Below are positions 36,280 to 44,480 of a stretch of DNA of 64,000 nucleotides, one piece after another (within the stretch, counting starts at the first letter, position 1; the number at the start of each line of letters is the position of its first letter). Under the pieces are notes generated by a model. The model saw nothing but the letters and a program-made list of their open reading frames with translations. It made no database searches and was not told where the DNA came from. A program made the translations under genes and the position numbers. This stretch comes from Hyphomicrobiales bacterium. GTDB lineage: Bacteria > Pseudomonadota > Alphaproteobacteria > Rhizobiales > JACESI01. The stretch lies in assembly GCA_039989895.1 (NCBI GenBank), contig JBDXGY010000005.1:310001-374000 (forward strand), in the 5' to 3' direction.

Positions 36280-36309
36280 AAAATCGCGATCTTGATAGGT
36301 CGCGATTTT
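36280..36309. terminator. Bidirectional terminator between DUF547 gene and cobO
   Basis: The arms AAAATCGCGA (36280-36289) and TCGCGATTTT (36300-36309) pair perfectly around a 10-base loop. The stem ends in A-T pairs, so either strand has a T-tract at its 3' end. It lies between converging genes and can end transcription of both. Confidence 0.75.
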
Positions 36310-36336
36310 AAGCTAAATACGGGATAGAGTGGTAAT

Positions 36337-36954
36337 TTAAAATTCTATTCCCGCTTGAGCCTTAACGCCTGAACGGAAAGGATGTTTGATCAATTCCATT
36401 TCGGTCACTAAGTCGGCGATCTCAATCAGCTCATCTTTCGCGTTACGTCCCGTCACGATCACATGTTTATCTTCCGGCTTATTTTTTAAAACATCAATCA
36501 CTTCTGCCAGTTCTAGATAATCATAGCGCAATACAATATTGAGCTCATCTAAAAGCACCATTTTGATATCTGGGTCGGCAATCATTGTTTTCGCCTCTTC
36601 CCACGCCGCCTTTGCAGAAGCGATGTCGCGCTCGCGGTCTTGTGTTTCCCATGTAAAACCATCGCCCATTGCTTTGATTTTTACTTGTTTAGAATAATTT
36701 TCCAGAATATCGCGCTCACCAGTTTTCCATGAGCCTTTGACAAATTGGACGATCCCGACATTAAAACCATGGCCTATGGCACGAAATATCATACCGAAGG
36801 CTGCGGTTGATTTGCCTTTACCCTTGCCAGTATTGACGATCAAGAGGCCGCGCTCTTCGGTTTTCGTAGCAATGATTTTATCACGGGCAGCCTTTTTCTT
36901 AGCCATTTTATTGGCATGGCGAGCGTTGATTTCTTCTTCTGTCTTTTCAGCCAT
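36337..36954 (-). CDS. cobO: Corrinoid adenosyltransferase CobO
   Basis: ATP:cob(I)yrinic acid a,c-diamide adenosyltransferase, which adds the upper 5'-deoxyadenosyl ligand in cobalamin synthesis. The 205-residue protein has the P-loop GKGKGKSTAAFGMIFRAIGHG, FVKGSWKTGERDILE, VLLDELNIVLRYDYL and VIVTGRNAKDELIEIADLVTEM. The Lys-rich N-terminus (ARHANKMAKKKAARDKI) is usual for the CobO type. It starts one base after the cobN stop and is last in the cobW-cobN-cobO operon. Confidence 0.95.
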   Translation of the reverse strand: MAEKTEEEINARHANKMAKKKAARDKIIATKTEERGLLIVNTGKGKGKSTAAFGMIFRAIGHGFNVGIVQFVKGSWKTGERDILENYSKQVKIKAMGDGFTWETQDRERDIASAKAAWEEAKTMIADPDIKMVLLDELNIVLRYDYLELAEVIDVLKNKPEDKHVIVTGRNAKDELIEIADLVTEMELIKHPFRSGVKAQAGIEF

Positions 36955-36955
36955 T

Positions 36956-39900
36956 TCAAGCCTCCTGAATTTCTTTCAAAAAACCATAGGCCGAATTTAG
37001 CTTCGGCGTCCACAGTCCACGATCAATTGCTTCTTGCAAGCGATCAGCGATCTCTTTCAATGCAGGGGCATTATTGTCCGCAATGAAGGCACGTACTTTG
37101 TCATCCACCAAAAACGCATCATAGGCCATATCAAAATGATGGTCGCGAACCGCACCTGTAGTGGCGCTAAATGCAAACATATAATCGACTGTTGCGGCAA
37201 TTTCAAAAGCCCCTTTATAGCCGTGTCGCATCACGCCGTTGATCCATTTCGGGTTGACCACACGAGAGCGCATGACACGCCCAATCTCTTCTTCCAATGT
37301 TCGAATAACGGGGCGTTCAGGGCGCGAGTGATCGTTATGATAAACTTTCGGGCGTTCGCCTGAATGCGCTTCAACGGCGGCGGTCATGCCCCCTTCAAAC
37401 TGATAATAATCATCCGAATCTAATAAATCATGTTCGCGGTTATCTTGATTGTGCACAACCGCTTCAATCCCCGATAAGCGGTCTTCAAAGACCTCGTGGC
37501 GCGCTTCACCCGCAAGCTTGGCACCATAGGCATAGCCGCCCCACTCGATATAGGCTTTGGCCAAATCATCGCGCCCATCCCATATTTTTTCATCAATCAA
37601 GGCCTGCAAACCCGCACCATAGGCACCCGGTTTAGAGCCAAAAATTCGCAAAGTTGCTGTGCGCTGATCTTTGCCCGCTTTTTGCTCTGCTATGGCCTTG
37701 GCGGCAATCGGGTTTTCTTCTGCCTCTTCATCAAGCGCTGCAATCGCCTGTACCGCGCTATCAAACAAAGCAATTTGAGCCGGAAAAGCATCGCGGAAGA
37801 ACCCGGAAATGCGCAAAGTCACATCAACACGCGGACGACCTAGGGCTGCAAGTGGCGTGATTTCAAATCCAGTAACCCGCCAGCTCGCCGGATCCCATTT
37901 TGGTTTTGCTCCAATAAGCGCCAAAGCTTGGGCAATATCATCACCGCCTGTTCGCATGTTCGATGTGCCCCAAGCCGATAGACCAAAGCTCTTCGGCCAT
38001 GCGCCATTGTCTTGAAAATAGCGCTGCACCAAGAGGTGCGCCGATTTTTCACCAAGCGCCCATGCAGCCGGCGTTGGCAAGGTGCGATTATCGAGCGCGA
38101 AAAAATTACGCCCCGTTGGCAAAACATCCAATCGCCCCCGCGTTGGCGCCCCCGATGGGCCGGCTTCAACAAATTGGCCATTCAGACCACGCAGAAGGTT
38201 GCTGATTTCGCTCGTCCCACACGATTGAAGCGCTGGGCGCACGACCTGATCAATTTCAGCCAGCACAAGCGCACTTTGCGCGCCAACGGGTTCAAGCGTG
38301 CCCGTTATCATCTGCTGCGCCAAGAGTTCCAAGCGCTCCACAGTGTCACCAAGACTGCGCCATGGATCAGCGCTCACACTCTCCAGAATAGCCTGTTTTC
38401 CAAGCGTGGCTTTATGTGAGAAATCACAATCAAGCGGATCAAAATCAAGACCAAGATCATCGGCAAGGGCACGAATAAGCGATTGGTCACCCGCCTCGCC
38501 CAAACGTCGCGGCACACGCGCAAGCGCCACCAGTAAATCACGCTCCTGCTCGCCTTCTGGTGAGTACCCTAAAATATGAAGACCATCGCGAATTTGCGCC
38601 TCTTTCAAATCACACAAATAAGCATCAAGCTTTTGCAGAGCCTCATCTTCAGCGTCACTGTCAGATATGCCCGCATCAAGGTGCAGATTTTCGCCCTTCA
38701 CAAGATCAAGAATATGCGCACGCAATAATTTCAAGCGTCTGGGATCAAGTCCGCTTGCCAGATAATATTCATCAACCAAGGCTTCCAAATCTTTCAAGGG
38801 GCCATAGGTTTCGGCGCGGGTAAGCGGTGGCGTTAGGTGATCAATGATCACACTTGATGCCCGCCGTTTTGCTTGCGTCCCCTCGCCCGGATCATTGACA
38901 ATAAAGGGATACAAATTCGGCACAGGCCCAAGCACCGCTTCGGGATAACATTCAGCAGATAAGGCGAGCGCTTTGCCCGGCAGCCATTCTAAATTGCCAT
39001 GTTTGCCATTGTGGATAAGCGCATGAGCCATGAAGTGATCGCGCAACCAAATATAAAAGGCGAAATAGCCATGCGGTGGCACAAGATCGGGATCGTGATA
39101 GGTTTCTTTAGGATCAATATTATAACCGCGCGCAGGCTGAATGCCGACCGCAATATTACCATGCATCTGGATTGCCAATTGGAAAGCGTGATCCCGCACA
39201 AAGGGGTCATTCTGTGGTGCTCCCCAACGCGCAGTGACCGCCTCTTGCACGCTTTTCGGCAGTTGGGCGAAGGCGATCTCATAGTCTTTGAGTGACAATC
39301 TTGCCTCACGTGAGCCGCGCGTCTCGGCATTGGTTGTGCCATCAAGCAGTTGATGAACCAGCGCCGTGCCATCTTTTGGAATATTGTGAACCTCATAGCC
39401 CGCTTCACTCAAAGCATCGAGAATAGAAATTGTGCTTTGCGGCGTATCATAGCCAACACCATTGCCAATGCGGCCATCACGGTTTGGGTAATTGGCAAGT
39501 ATGATCGCAACATTGCGGCTTTCCGGTTTGGCCTTTCGTAAATTGATCCAGCCATAGGCAAGCGCGCTTACATAGTCGACCCTATCCTGCGCCGGTTGAT
39601 ATGTCACAATATTGGTCTGCGTGCGTTCATCGAACTGACCCGCAGACTTAAAAGAAATTGCCCGACTTAAAATGCGCCCATCAAGCTCTGGCAAGACCAC
39701 ATGCATCGCCAGATCACGGGCCGATAGACCTTGCGTATCATTTTCCCATGCTTCAAACGTGCTGGAAGACAAAACCACTTGCAGCACCGGACAATCAGCA
39801 GCATCAAAAGGATTTTTAATCGCACTGCCATCATAGGCGGACACCGCAAAGCCGGTTGTGTTCAAGATAATCGACGGATTTGTCTGCTGAAATAGATTTT

Positions 39901-40651
39901 CCAAAATGGCCTGCGCCAGCTCATCTTTTAAGCTTGGGACAAAGACCGGCAGCGCATTCAGGCCCTTGGCTTGCAAGCCCGCAATCAGCGCATCTATCGG
40001 GGCATTATTGCCACCCTCTAAAAGCGCTCGATAAAAAGCAATCACCGCAACCGGCGCATCATCTCTCCAGTTTTGTTGAATATCCGCAAGGCTTGGCTGG
40101 TTAAGCTCCGGCCAATAAAGACCGGCTTTCAAAAGCGTTTTAGGTGGCTCGGGTACCGGCGCTTTATCATCCAATAAATGCCCCGCATATTTGAGAAAAC
40201 CTGCCGCATTGCCCGGACCTGATTCAATCAGATACGCCCATAGAGACGCATAATCATCATCGGAAACGGTTGAAAGGCTTTGCAGTTCTTGGTCGGGTTT
40301 GTCATCACCAGGCAATAAAACAAGAGCAATATTATGAGCCCGCGCAAAGGCGGTTATTTCATCAACCAGATAAGACCAATAAGCCCGCCCGCCCAAAAGC
40401 CGTGCAACAATTAGCTTTGCCTTGCCGCAGGTCTGCTCCAGATAAACATCCACCGACATGGGATGTTTAAGCTGCATCAAATTAGCAAGGCGCAGGCTAT
40501 AATCTGGCGCAAGCGCGGCATAAGCCTGTGACAAAAGCGCGATTTCCGTGTCAGCGGCAGAAAGCACAATGACATCACCGACCGACTGGCCAAGGTCAAT
40601 GGCTTCATCGCCATCAACAATCTGTCCAGGTTGGGCGGCAAGAAGATGCAT
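36956..40651 (-). CDS. cobN: Cobaltochelatase subunit CobN
   Basis: Large subunit of the ATP-dependent aerobic cobaltochelatase, which puts cobalt into hydrogenobyrinic acid a,c-diamide with CobS and CobT. The 1231-residue length is normal. Family marks include NYPNRDGRIGNGVGYDTPQS, PPHGYFAFYIWLRDHFMAHALIHNGKHGNLEWLPGKALALS, PFIVNDPGEGTQAKRRASSVIIDHLTPPLTRAETYG and LPTGRNFFALDNRTLPTPAAW. cobS and cobT are not in the window, as is usual. It sits between cobW and cobO with one base on each side, so the three genes are tightly coupled. Confidence 0.97.
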   Translation of the reverse strand: MHLLAAQPGQIVDGDEAIDLGQSVGDVIVLSAADTEIALLSQAYAALAPDYSLRLANLMQLKHPMSVDVYLEQTCGKAKLIVARLLGGRAYWSYLVDEITAFARAHNIALVLLPGDDKPDQELQSLSTVSDDDYASLWAYLIESGPGNAAGFLKYAGHLLDDKAPVPEPPKTLLKAGLYWPELNQPSLADIQQNWRDDAPVAVIAFYRALLEGGNNAPIDALIAGLQAKGLNALPVFVPSLKDELAQAILENLFQQTNPSIILNTTGFAVSAYDGSAIKNPFDAADCPVLQVVLSSSTFEAWENDTQGLSARDLAMHVVLPELDGRILSRAISFKSAGQFDERTQTNIVTYQPAQDRVDYVSALAYGWINLRKAKPESRNVAIILANYPNRDGRIGNGVGYDTPQSTISILDALSEAGYEVHNIPKDGTALVHQLLDGTTNAETRGSREARLSLKDYEIAFAQLPKSVQEAVTARWGAPQNDPFVRDHAFQLAIQMHGNIAVGIQPARGYNIDPKETYHDPDLVPPHGYFAFYIWLRDHFMAHALIHNGKHGNLEWLPGKALALSAECYPEAVLGPVPNLYPFIVNDPGEGTQAKRRASSVIIDHLTPPLTRAETYGPLKDLEALVDEYYLASGLDPRRLKLLRAHILDLVKGENLHLDAGISDSDAEDEALQKLDAYLCDLKEAQIRDGLHILGYSPEGEQERDLLVALARVPRRLGEAGDQSLIRALADDLGLDFDPLDCDFSHKATLGKQAILESVSADPWRSLGDTVERLELLAQQMITGTLEPVGAQSALVLAEIDQVVRPALQSCGTSEISNLLRGLNGQFVEAGPSGAPTRGRLDVLPTGRNFFALDNRTLPTPAAWALGEKSAHLLVQRYFQDNGAWPKSFGLSAWGTSNMRTGGDDIAQALALIGAKPKWDPASWRVTGFEITPLAALGRPRVDVTLRISGFFRDAFPAQIALFDSAVQAIAALDEEAEENPIAAKAIAEQKAGKDQRTATLRIFGSKPGAYGAGLQALIDEKIWDGRDDLAKAYIEWGGYAYGAKLAGEARHEVFEDRLSGIEAVVHNQDNREHDLLDSDDYYQFEGGMTAAVEAHSGERPKVYHNDHSRPERPVIRTLEEEIGRVMRSRVVNPKWINGVMRHGYKGAFEIAATVDYMFAFSATTGAVRDHHFDMAYDAFLVDDKVRAFIADNNAPALKEIADRLQEAIDRGLWTPKLNSAYGFLKEIQEA

Positions 40652-40652
40652 G

Positions 40653-41696
40653 TCAGCCTTTTAACGCGGCAGTGATTGCGGTTTTGTCCATGCCTTTTTC
40701 GCTGATAACAACGAGCGAAGAATGCGGCGTTTCATCTGCGCCCCACGGCCTATCAAAATAACTGTTTACCCGTGGGCCAACCGCTTGAACCACAAGACGG
40801 GCCGCCGCGCCCTCAATCGCGAGAAACCCCTTAAGGCGCAAAATGTCATGGGCTTTCATGACATTTTCAATTGTCTGAATTGCTTCATCTTTATTTTTGT
40901 AAAGGCCCGCCTCCACCACGAAACTATCAAAATCATCATGATCATGATCTGCATGTCCGTGGTCGGCTTCATGATGAGACAACCTGTTTGCCATGTCGTC
41001 TTCAGCCTTGGAATTAAGACCCAACAGCGCTGGCCCATTAATCGCACCCTCATGGGTCGCAACAAAAGAGACACCCACGCGCACTTCTTTGCGCAAATCA
41101 GCCTCAACGCGGGCAAGCGTGGCGCTATCCACCAAATCAGATTTATTCAAAAGAACCATATCAGCACAGACAAGTTGATCTTCAAAAAGCTCATGCAATG
41201 GGCTTTCATGGTCCAGTGTTTCATCGGCTGCGCGTTGGGCCTCCAGCGCCTTTTCATTGGCTGCAAAACGCCCCTCACTCACCGCTGGCGTATCAACAAT
41301 GACAATCACGCCATCCACAGAAACCCGCTCGCGCACCGTCGGCCATGAAAAAGCTTTCACCAGCGGCTGCGGCAGCGCCAAGCCTGATGTTTCAATGATG
41401 ATGTGATCGGGCGGGGTGTCGCGTTCTAAAAGCGCAGACATAGCGGGTAAAAAATCATCAGCCACCGTGCAGCAGATGCAACCATTGGCCAATTCCACAA
41501 TATCATCTTCGCTGCATGTTTCATCACCGCAGCCTTTTAGGAGATCGCCATCAACACCAACATCACCAAACTCATTGATGATGAGGGCAATCTTCTTGCC
41601 GTTCGCCTGTTCCAATAACTGCCGAATAACGGTGGTTTTGCCAGCGCCCAAAAAACCGGTGAATATTGTTGCTGGTATTTTTTGCGCAAGCGCCAT
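40653..41696 (-). CDS. cobW: CobW, G3E GTPase metallochaperone for cobalamin synthesis
   Basis: A 347-residue GTPase of the G3E / COG0523 family, thought to deliver cobalt to CobNST. It shows the P-loop TGFLGAGKTTVIRQLL, NEFGDVGVDGDLL, the metal motif GCICCTVADDF (Cys-x-Cys-Cys), VLLNKSDLV for guanine binding, and a His/Asp-rich loop (HHEADHGHADHDHDD) that may hold metal. It is first in the cobW-cobN-cobO operon. GGAG lies 8 bases before ATG 41696. I see no B12-box in the 130 bases upstream, so riboswitch control directly here is not supported. Confidence 0.95.
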   Translation of the reverse strand: MALAQKIPATIFTGFLGAGKTTVIRQLLEQANGKKIALIINEFGDVGVDGDLLKGCGDETCSEDDIVELANGCICCTVADDFLPAMSALLERDTPPDHIIIETSGLALPQPLVKAFSWPTVRERVSVDGVIVIVDTPAVSEGRFAANEKALEAQRAADETLDHESPLHELFEDQLVCADMVLLNKSDLVDSATLARVEADLRKEVRVGVSFVATHEGAINGPALLGLNSKAEDDMANRLSHHEADHGHADHDHDDFDSFVVEAGLYKNKDEAIQTIENVMKAHDILRLKGFLAIEGAAARLVVQAVGPRVNSYFDRPWGADETPHSSLVVISEKGMDKTAITAALKG

Positions 41697-41845
41697 AGTT
41701 CACTCCAAAATCATTTGCCGTTTGGTGAAGCATTATTCAGTGACTGTCTATAGACCCATCGGAAAAACATATAAATCCCTCTTGGCAAATCATTGAAAAT
41801 CAATCAAGCTTGTCTTGTCTTTAACAATCGAAAGGAGGTGATCCA

Positions 41846-41920
41846 ATGTCAGTCATGTTTTTGAGGCACAGCGTGCCAAGTCAGGTGAACTTGATGGTGG
41901 AGCAGCCTTCACTATTCTAA
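41846..41920 (+). CDS. 24-residue mini-gene behind a full-length Shine-Dalgarno match
   Basis: ATG 41846 is followed by 23 codons and TAA at 41918-41920. The peptide begins MSVMFLRHSVPSQVN and ends VEQPSLF. The 16-base match to the 16S rRNA tail stops directly before the ATG, with GGAGG 7 bases from it, which is a standard distance. Such complete matches are rare by chance. The peptide has no known domain, signal or membrane segment. It may be a leader peptide whose translation controls the downstream hairpins, or a real microprotein. It is too short for ordinary gene finders. Confidence 0.5.
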   Translation: MSVMFLRHSVPSQVNLMVEQPSLF

Positions 41921-41970
41921 ACACCGGCCTTTAAATGGCATGCGAGAGGTAGTTTGCCTCAAGCAGACGG

Positions 41971-41999
41971 AGGGATCACTTAATCAGTGATCCCTTTTT
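41971..41999 (+). terminator. Strong rho-independent terminator of the mini-gene RNA
   Basis: The arms AGGGATCACT (41971-41980) and AGTGATCCCT (41986-41995) are perfect complements around the loop TAATC and are followed by TTTT. It lies 51 bases after the mini-gene stop and 59 bases before the next gene. The 3' arm repeats most of the GGTGATCC of the upstream ribosome site. Confidence 0.8.
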
Positions 42000-42057
42000 C
42001 ATAAGCGCCTATTTAAATTTTGGCGGCAAACAAGAGTGAAATTAACGGGATAATGTG

Positions 42058-42270
42058 ATGACTATAGAAATTCTTGGTATTATTGCGATTATCATTATGG
42101 TCGGCGCCTATGCCTTAGAAGAGCGCCATCCAACCTTTATTTTGGTTTTTTCTGCTGGCTGTGTTCTGGCCGCTTTTTATGCCTTTCTCATCAATTCTTA
42201 CCCCTTTTTAATTGCAGAAGGCCTTTGGGCTGTGATCGCCTTTCGGCGCTGGCGCAAGATTGCGGTATGA
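42058..42270 (+). CDS. Small membrane protein, CBU_0592-like
   Basis: A 70-residue protein with two or three closely spaced hydrophobic helices. The sequence ILGIIAIIIMVGAYALEERH, then FSAGCVLAAFYAFLINSYPFLIAEGLWAVIAFRRWRK, matches the CBU_0592-like small membrane family, in which the Gly-Cys and the terminal Trp-Arg cluster recur. Function unknown. ATG 42058 is preferred over GTG 42055. It is the first gene after the structured RNA and its terminator, so read-through could control it. Confidence 0.7.
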   Translation: MTIEILGIIAIIIMVGAYALEERHPTFILVFSAGCVLAAFYAFLINSYPFLIAEGLWAVIAFRRWRKIAV

Positions 42271-42343
42271 ATTTACTAGGAAAACTAAGCCTCTCTAGTC
42301 CGTTGCCATTGTCCTTTCGTGTGGTTTTAGGTAGAGGTTTTTT

Positions 42344-42586
42344 ATGACTGATACATCAGCTCTTAAATATGGCCTGACGCACCCCATCGTTTGCGCCAAA
42401 TGTTCTGAAGATGTGCTGGAAGGCCGCTCTGGTGGTTTGTCCATGCGTGAATATGCTGCCGTTGATGTGGGCTTTACAAATATTGGTGTTCAAGTTTGGT
42501 GCCGTCGGCATAATTTAAATGTGGTGCATATAGATTTCCAAGGAAACCGATTACCAGCTGATTTTCGCTGTCTGGAAATGCCTTAG
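42344..42586 (+). CDS. Small hypothetical protein with Cys-x2-Cys
   Basis: An 80-residue soluble protein. It has HPIVCAKCSEDVLEGRSGGLSMREYAAVDVGFTNIGVQVWCRRHNLNVVHIDF. The CAKC and CRRH segments could form a small zinc site (Cys, Cys, Cys, His), and the pattern recalls treble-clef-like knuckles. I do not know a named family. AGAGG lies 7 bases before ATG 42344. The gene follows the small membrane protein by 73 bases and converges on mnmD. It is probably expressed, since its composition is like that of its neighbours. Confidence 0.6.
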   Translation: MTDTSALKYGLTHPIVCAKCSEDVLEGRSGGLSMREYAAVDVGFTNIGVQVWCRRHNLNVVHIDFQGNRLPADFRCLEMP

Positions 42587-42592
42587 GGTTCG

Positions 42593-43273
42593 TTAGCGCA
42601 CACGATATCCAACGCTCATGTGGCGTTTATGGCCAAAGCCTTTGATGCGCTCTACCTGGAAGCCAGCCTCACCCATCATCCGCCGCACCCATCCTGCTGC
42701 TGTATAGGTCGCAAATGTCCCGCCAAGCTTTGTCTTTTGGCCAAGCGCATTCATTAAGCCCTCATTCCAAAGCTCCGGGTTTTTTGCGGGACTAAAGCCA
42801 TCAAGAAACCAAGCATCCGCTAAATCTGGCATTTGATGGATAAACTGATTGGCATCACCAACCGCCAGCCTCAACGTCACATTTTCGATCATTATTTCTT
42901 GCCAGCCGTCTTGCCGCGATAAGGCATCAAGAAAAGGCGCGCTTAGAGCGGCTAAATCCGGCCATGGCTGAAGCGCATGCGTCATTTCCTCACGTGATAG
43001 CGGGTAAAGTTCGAAAGAAGTAAATGTGAGATGAGCGCCCTCACATGCATGCTTATTCCAGTGACTAAGCGTCTCATAAAAATTCAACCCAGTACCAAAA
43101 CCCAATTCGGCAACATGAAAATTCTTCGCCTCTTCGAAGCGAGGGAGAAGCTGATTACCGTTTATAAAAACATGATGCGTTTCTGCGCGGCCATCGTGTT
43201 TTGAATAATAAGGATCATCAAAACGGGTCGCCACAGGCACATCATTTTCATCCCATTCAATTGCGTTGTTCAT
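42593..43273 (-). CDS. mnmD: MnmD-like tRNA wobble-uridine methyltransferase
   Basis: About 226 residues from ATG 43273; an upstream in-frame start at 43309 would add 12 residues. It matches the DUF752 / MnmC1 methyltransferase domain: NAIEWDENDVPVATRFDDPYYSKHDGRAETHHVFINGNQL, FHVAELGFGTGLNFYETL (SAM site), ADAWFLDGFSPAKNPELWNEGLMNAL and TYTAAGWVRRMMGEAGFQVERIKGFGHKRHM. The enzyme methylates aminomethyl-uridine at the wobble position of tRNA (nm5 to mnm5). It is divergent from an FAD oxidoreductase gene that may supply the other MnmC activity. Confidence 0.9.
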   Translation of the reverse strand: MNNAIEWDENDVPVATRFDDPYYSKHDGRAETHHVFINGNQLLPRFEEAKNFHVAELGFGTGLNFYETLSHWNKHACEGAHLTFTSFELYPLSREEMTHALQPWPDLAALSAPFLDALSRQDGWQEIMIENVTLRLAVGDANQFIHQMPDLADAWFLDGFSPAKNPELWNEGLMNALGQKTKLGGTFATYTAAGWVRRMMGEAGFQVERIKGFGHKRHMSVGYRVR

Positions 43274-43328
43274 CGCGGCCTTCGTCTTCGCTCTTTCTTT
43301 TATTCCCACCCTGTTCTAAATCAGCCGC

Positions 43329-44480
43329 ATGACAATGCAAAAGAAATCATATGATCTTGTCGTGGTCGGCGGCGGTATTTTCGGCCTTTGGATCGCAAAA
43401 CATGCCGTTGACCTAGGTTTATCGGTCATAGTTGCAGAAAAAGATCGCATCGGCGCGGGTGCGAGTGGCGGCTTACTTGGTGCTTTGATGCCCTATCTGC
43501 CAACAGGCTGGAAGGAAAAGAAGCAATTTCAATTTGATGCTTTGAGCGAACTGCCTGCCATCATCGACACGCTGGAAGAAGAGACCGGGCATTCCACTGG
43601 CTATGGACGCATTGGCCGCGTCATGCCTATACGGGCGGATCATTTCATCAAAACGGCCGCCGATCTTGCCGTGGCCTCTAAAGACATCTGGCATCAAGGC
43701 GAGCACTCGTTTGATTTTGCGCCCCATCAAGATACACGCTTTGACGATTGGCTATCGCCGGAACGCGCACCTTTTGGCTATGCCCTCGATACTTTGGCCG
43801 CACGGGTTAATCCACGTGAATATCTCGCCGCGCTCACAGCCTATTTGAATAATCGTGCGACCCTTCAAAACGGTTTTACCTTTGAACATTTTGACGATGG
43901 CGTTGCCACGTTTAACAAAGGAGCGGAAAGCGTGAAGGCAGGCGCGATTGTTCTGGCCCAAGGCTATCAAACATTTTCCTATCTCAAGAACACTCATAAC
44001 ATCGATATTGGTACCGGCATTAAAGGACAAGCCGCGCATTTTGAACTTAAAGTCGAAGCTGATAGGCCGGTGATCTATGATGACGGCGTTTATATTGTAC
44101 CCCAAGACAATGGCACCTGTGCTGTGGGGTCCACGGCAGAAAAAATATGGACTGACCCTAATACCCCCGATCTCAGTGTGACAGACTTTATCGACAAGGC
44201 GTTTCTTCTTTGTCCGAGCTTGAAAGACGCCCCATTTCTCGGGCGTTGGGCGGGGGTGCGACCTAAATGTTATGAGCGTGAATCTGTCATTGGACGGCTT
44301 TTCGATGATCAACCCATTTACGTTGCAACCGGCGGCTTTAAAATCAGCTTCGGCCTTGCGCATCGTTTAGGTGAGGCTTTGGTCGATGAGATTGTTGGTC
44401 GCAAAAGCCGCATCATGCTGCCGTCTGTTTTCACAACGCAGCATCACTTAGAGCGCGCCGCGACCAAACCGACGCCTTAA
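43329..44480 (+). CDS. FAD-dependent oxidoreductase (DAO family), possible MnmC2 counterpart
   Basis: A 383-residue D-amino-acid oxidase-type flavoenzyme. The dinucleotide motif VVVGGGIFGLWIAKHAVDLGLSVIVAEKDRIGAGASGGLLGALMPYLP is followed by a substrate-binding middle and VYIVPQDNGTCAVGSTAE and FLGRWAGVRPKCYERESVIGRLFDDQPIYVATGGFKISFGLAHRLGEALVDEI. In fused MnmC proteins an FAD domain of this type converts cmnm5U to nm5U before the methylation step. The gene lies back to back with mnmD, 55 bases away, so a split MnmC is plausible. Glycine or sarcosine oxidase activity is the alternative. Its stop overlaps the flhA stop. Confidence 0.78.
   Translation: MTMQKKSYDLVVVGGGIFGLWIAKHAVDLGLSVIVAEKDRIGAGASGGLLGALMPYLPTGWKEKKQFQFDALSELPAIIDTLEEETGHSTGYGRIGRVMPIRADHFIKTAADLAVASKDIWHQGEHSFDFAPHQDTRFDDWLSPERAPFGYALDTLAARVNPREYLAALTAYLNNRATLQNGFTFEHFDDGVATFNKGAESVKAGAIVLAQGYQTFSYLKNTHNIDIGTGIKGQAAHFELKVEADRPVIYDDGVYIVPQDNGTCAVGSTAEKIWTDPNTPDLSVTDFIDKAFLLCPSLKDAPFLGRWAGVRPKCYERESVIGRLFDDQPIYVATGGFKISFGLAHRLGEALVDEIVGRKSRIMLPSVFTTQHHLERAATKPTP

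Larger units (their letters stand above)
41830..41999 (+). ncRNA. Candidate structured regulatory RNA with embedded mini-gene
   Basis: The 170 bases begin with GAAAGGAGGTGATCCA (41830-41845), the exact complement of the last 16 bases of a typical alphaproteobacterial 16S rRNA up to its 3' tail. Several hairpins follow: GGCAC/GTGCC near 41865, GTGGAG/CTTCAC near 41900, GAGGTA/TGCCTC at 41946-41960, and a strong terminator at 41971-41995. The terminator's 5' arm GGATCACT (41973-41980) can instead pair with GGTGATCC (41837-41844) in the ribosome site, so two exclusive folds exist. I know no named RNA family with this layout. Promoter and transcript ends are not proven. Confidence 0.5.
41697..42057. 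other. Intergenic region between cobW and the CBU_0592-like gene
   Basis: About 360 bases. The left 130 bases hold the cobW promoter on the minus strand and the plus-strand promoter of the small RNA/mini-gene. The middle, 41830-42000, is a dense structured element with a 24-codon frame and a terminator (separate entries). Bases 42001-42057 are a short leader with GGGAT before ATG 42058. Confidence 0.6.

Noticed and set aside
40722-41348. 208-codon plus-strand frame
   Set aside because: It is antisense to cobW; composition is Cys/His/Met rich in the way of shadow translations.
41697-41829. Possible cobalamin riboswitch before cobW
   Set aside because: Read on the minus strand, no B12-box or the usual conserved junctions are visible.
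43752-44363. 203-codon minus-strand frame
   Set aside because: It is antisense to the FAD oxidoreductase, which has clear family motifs; the antisense product has none.
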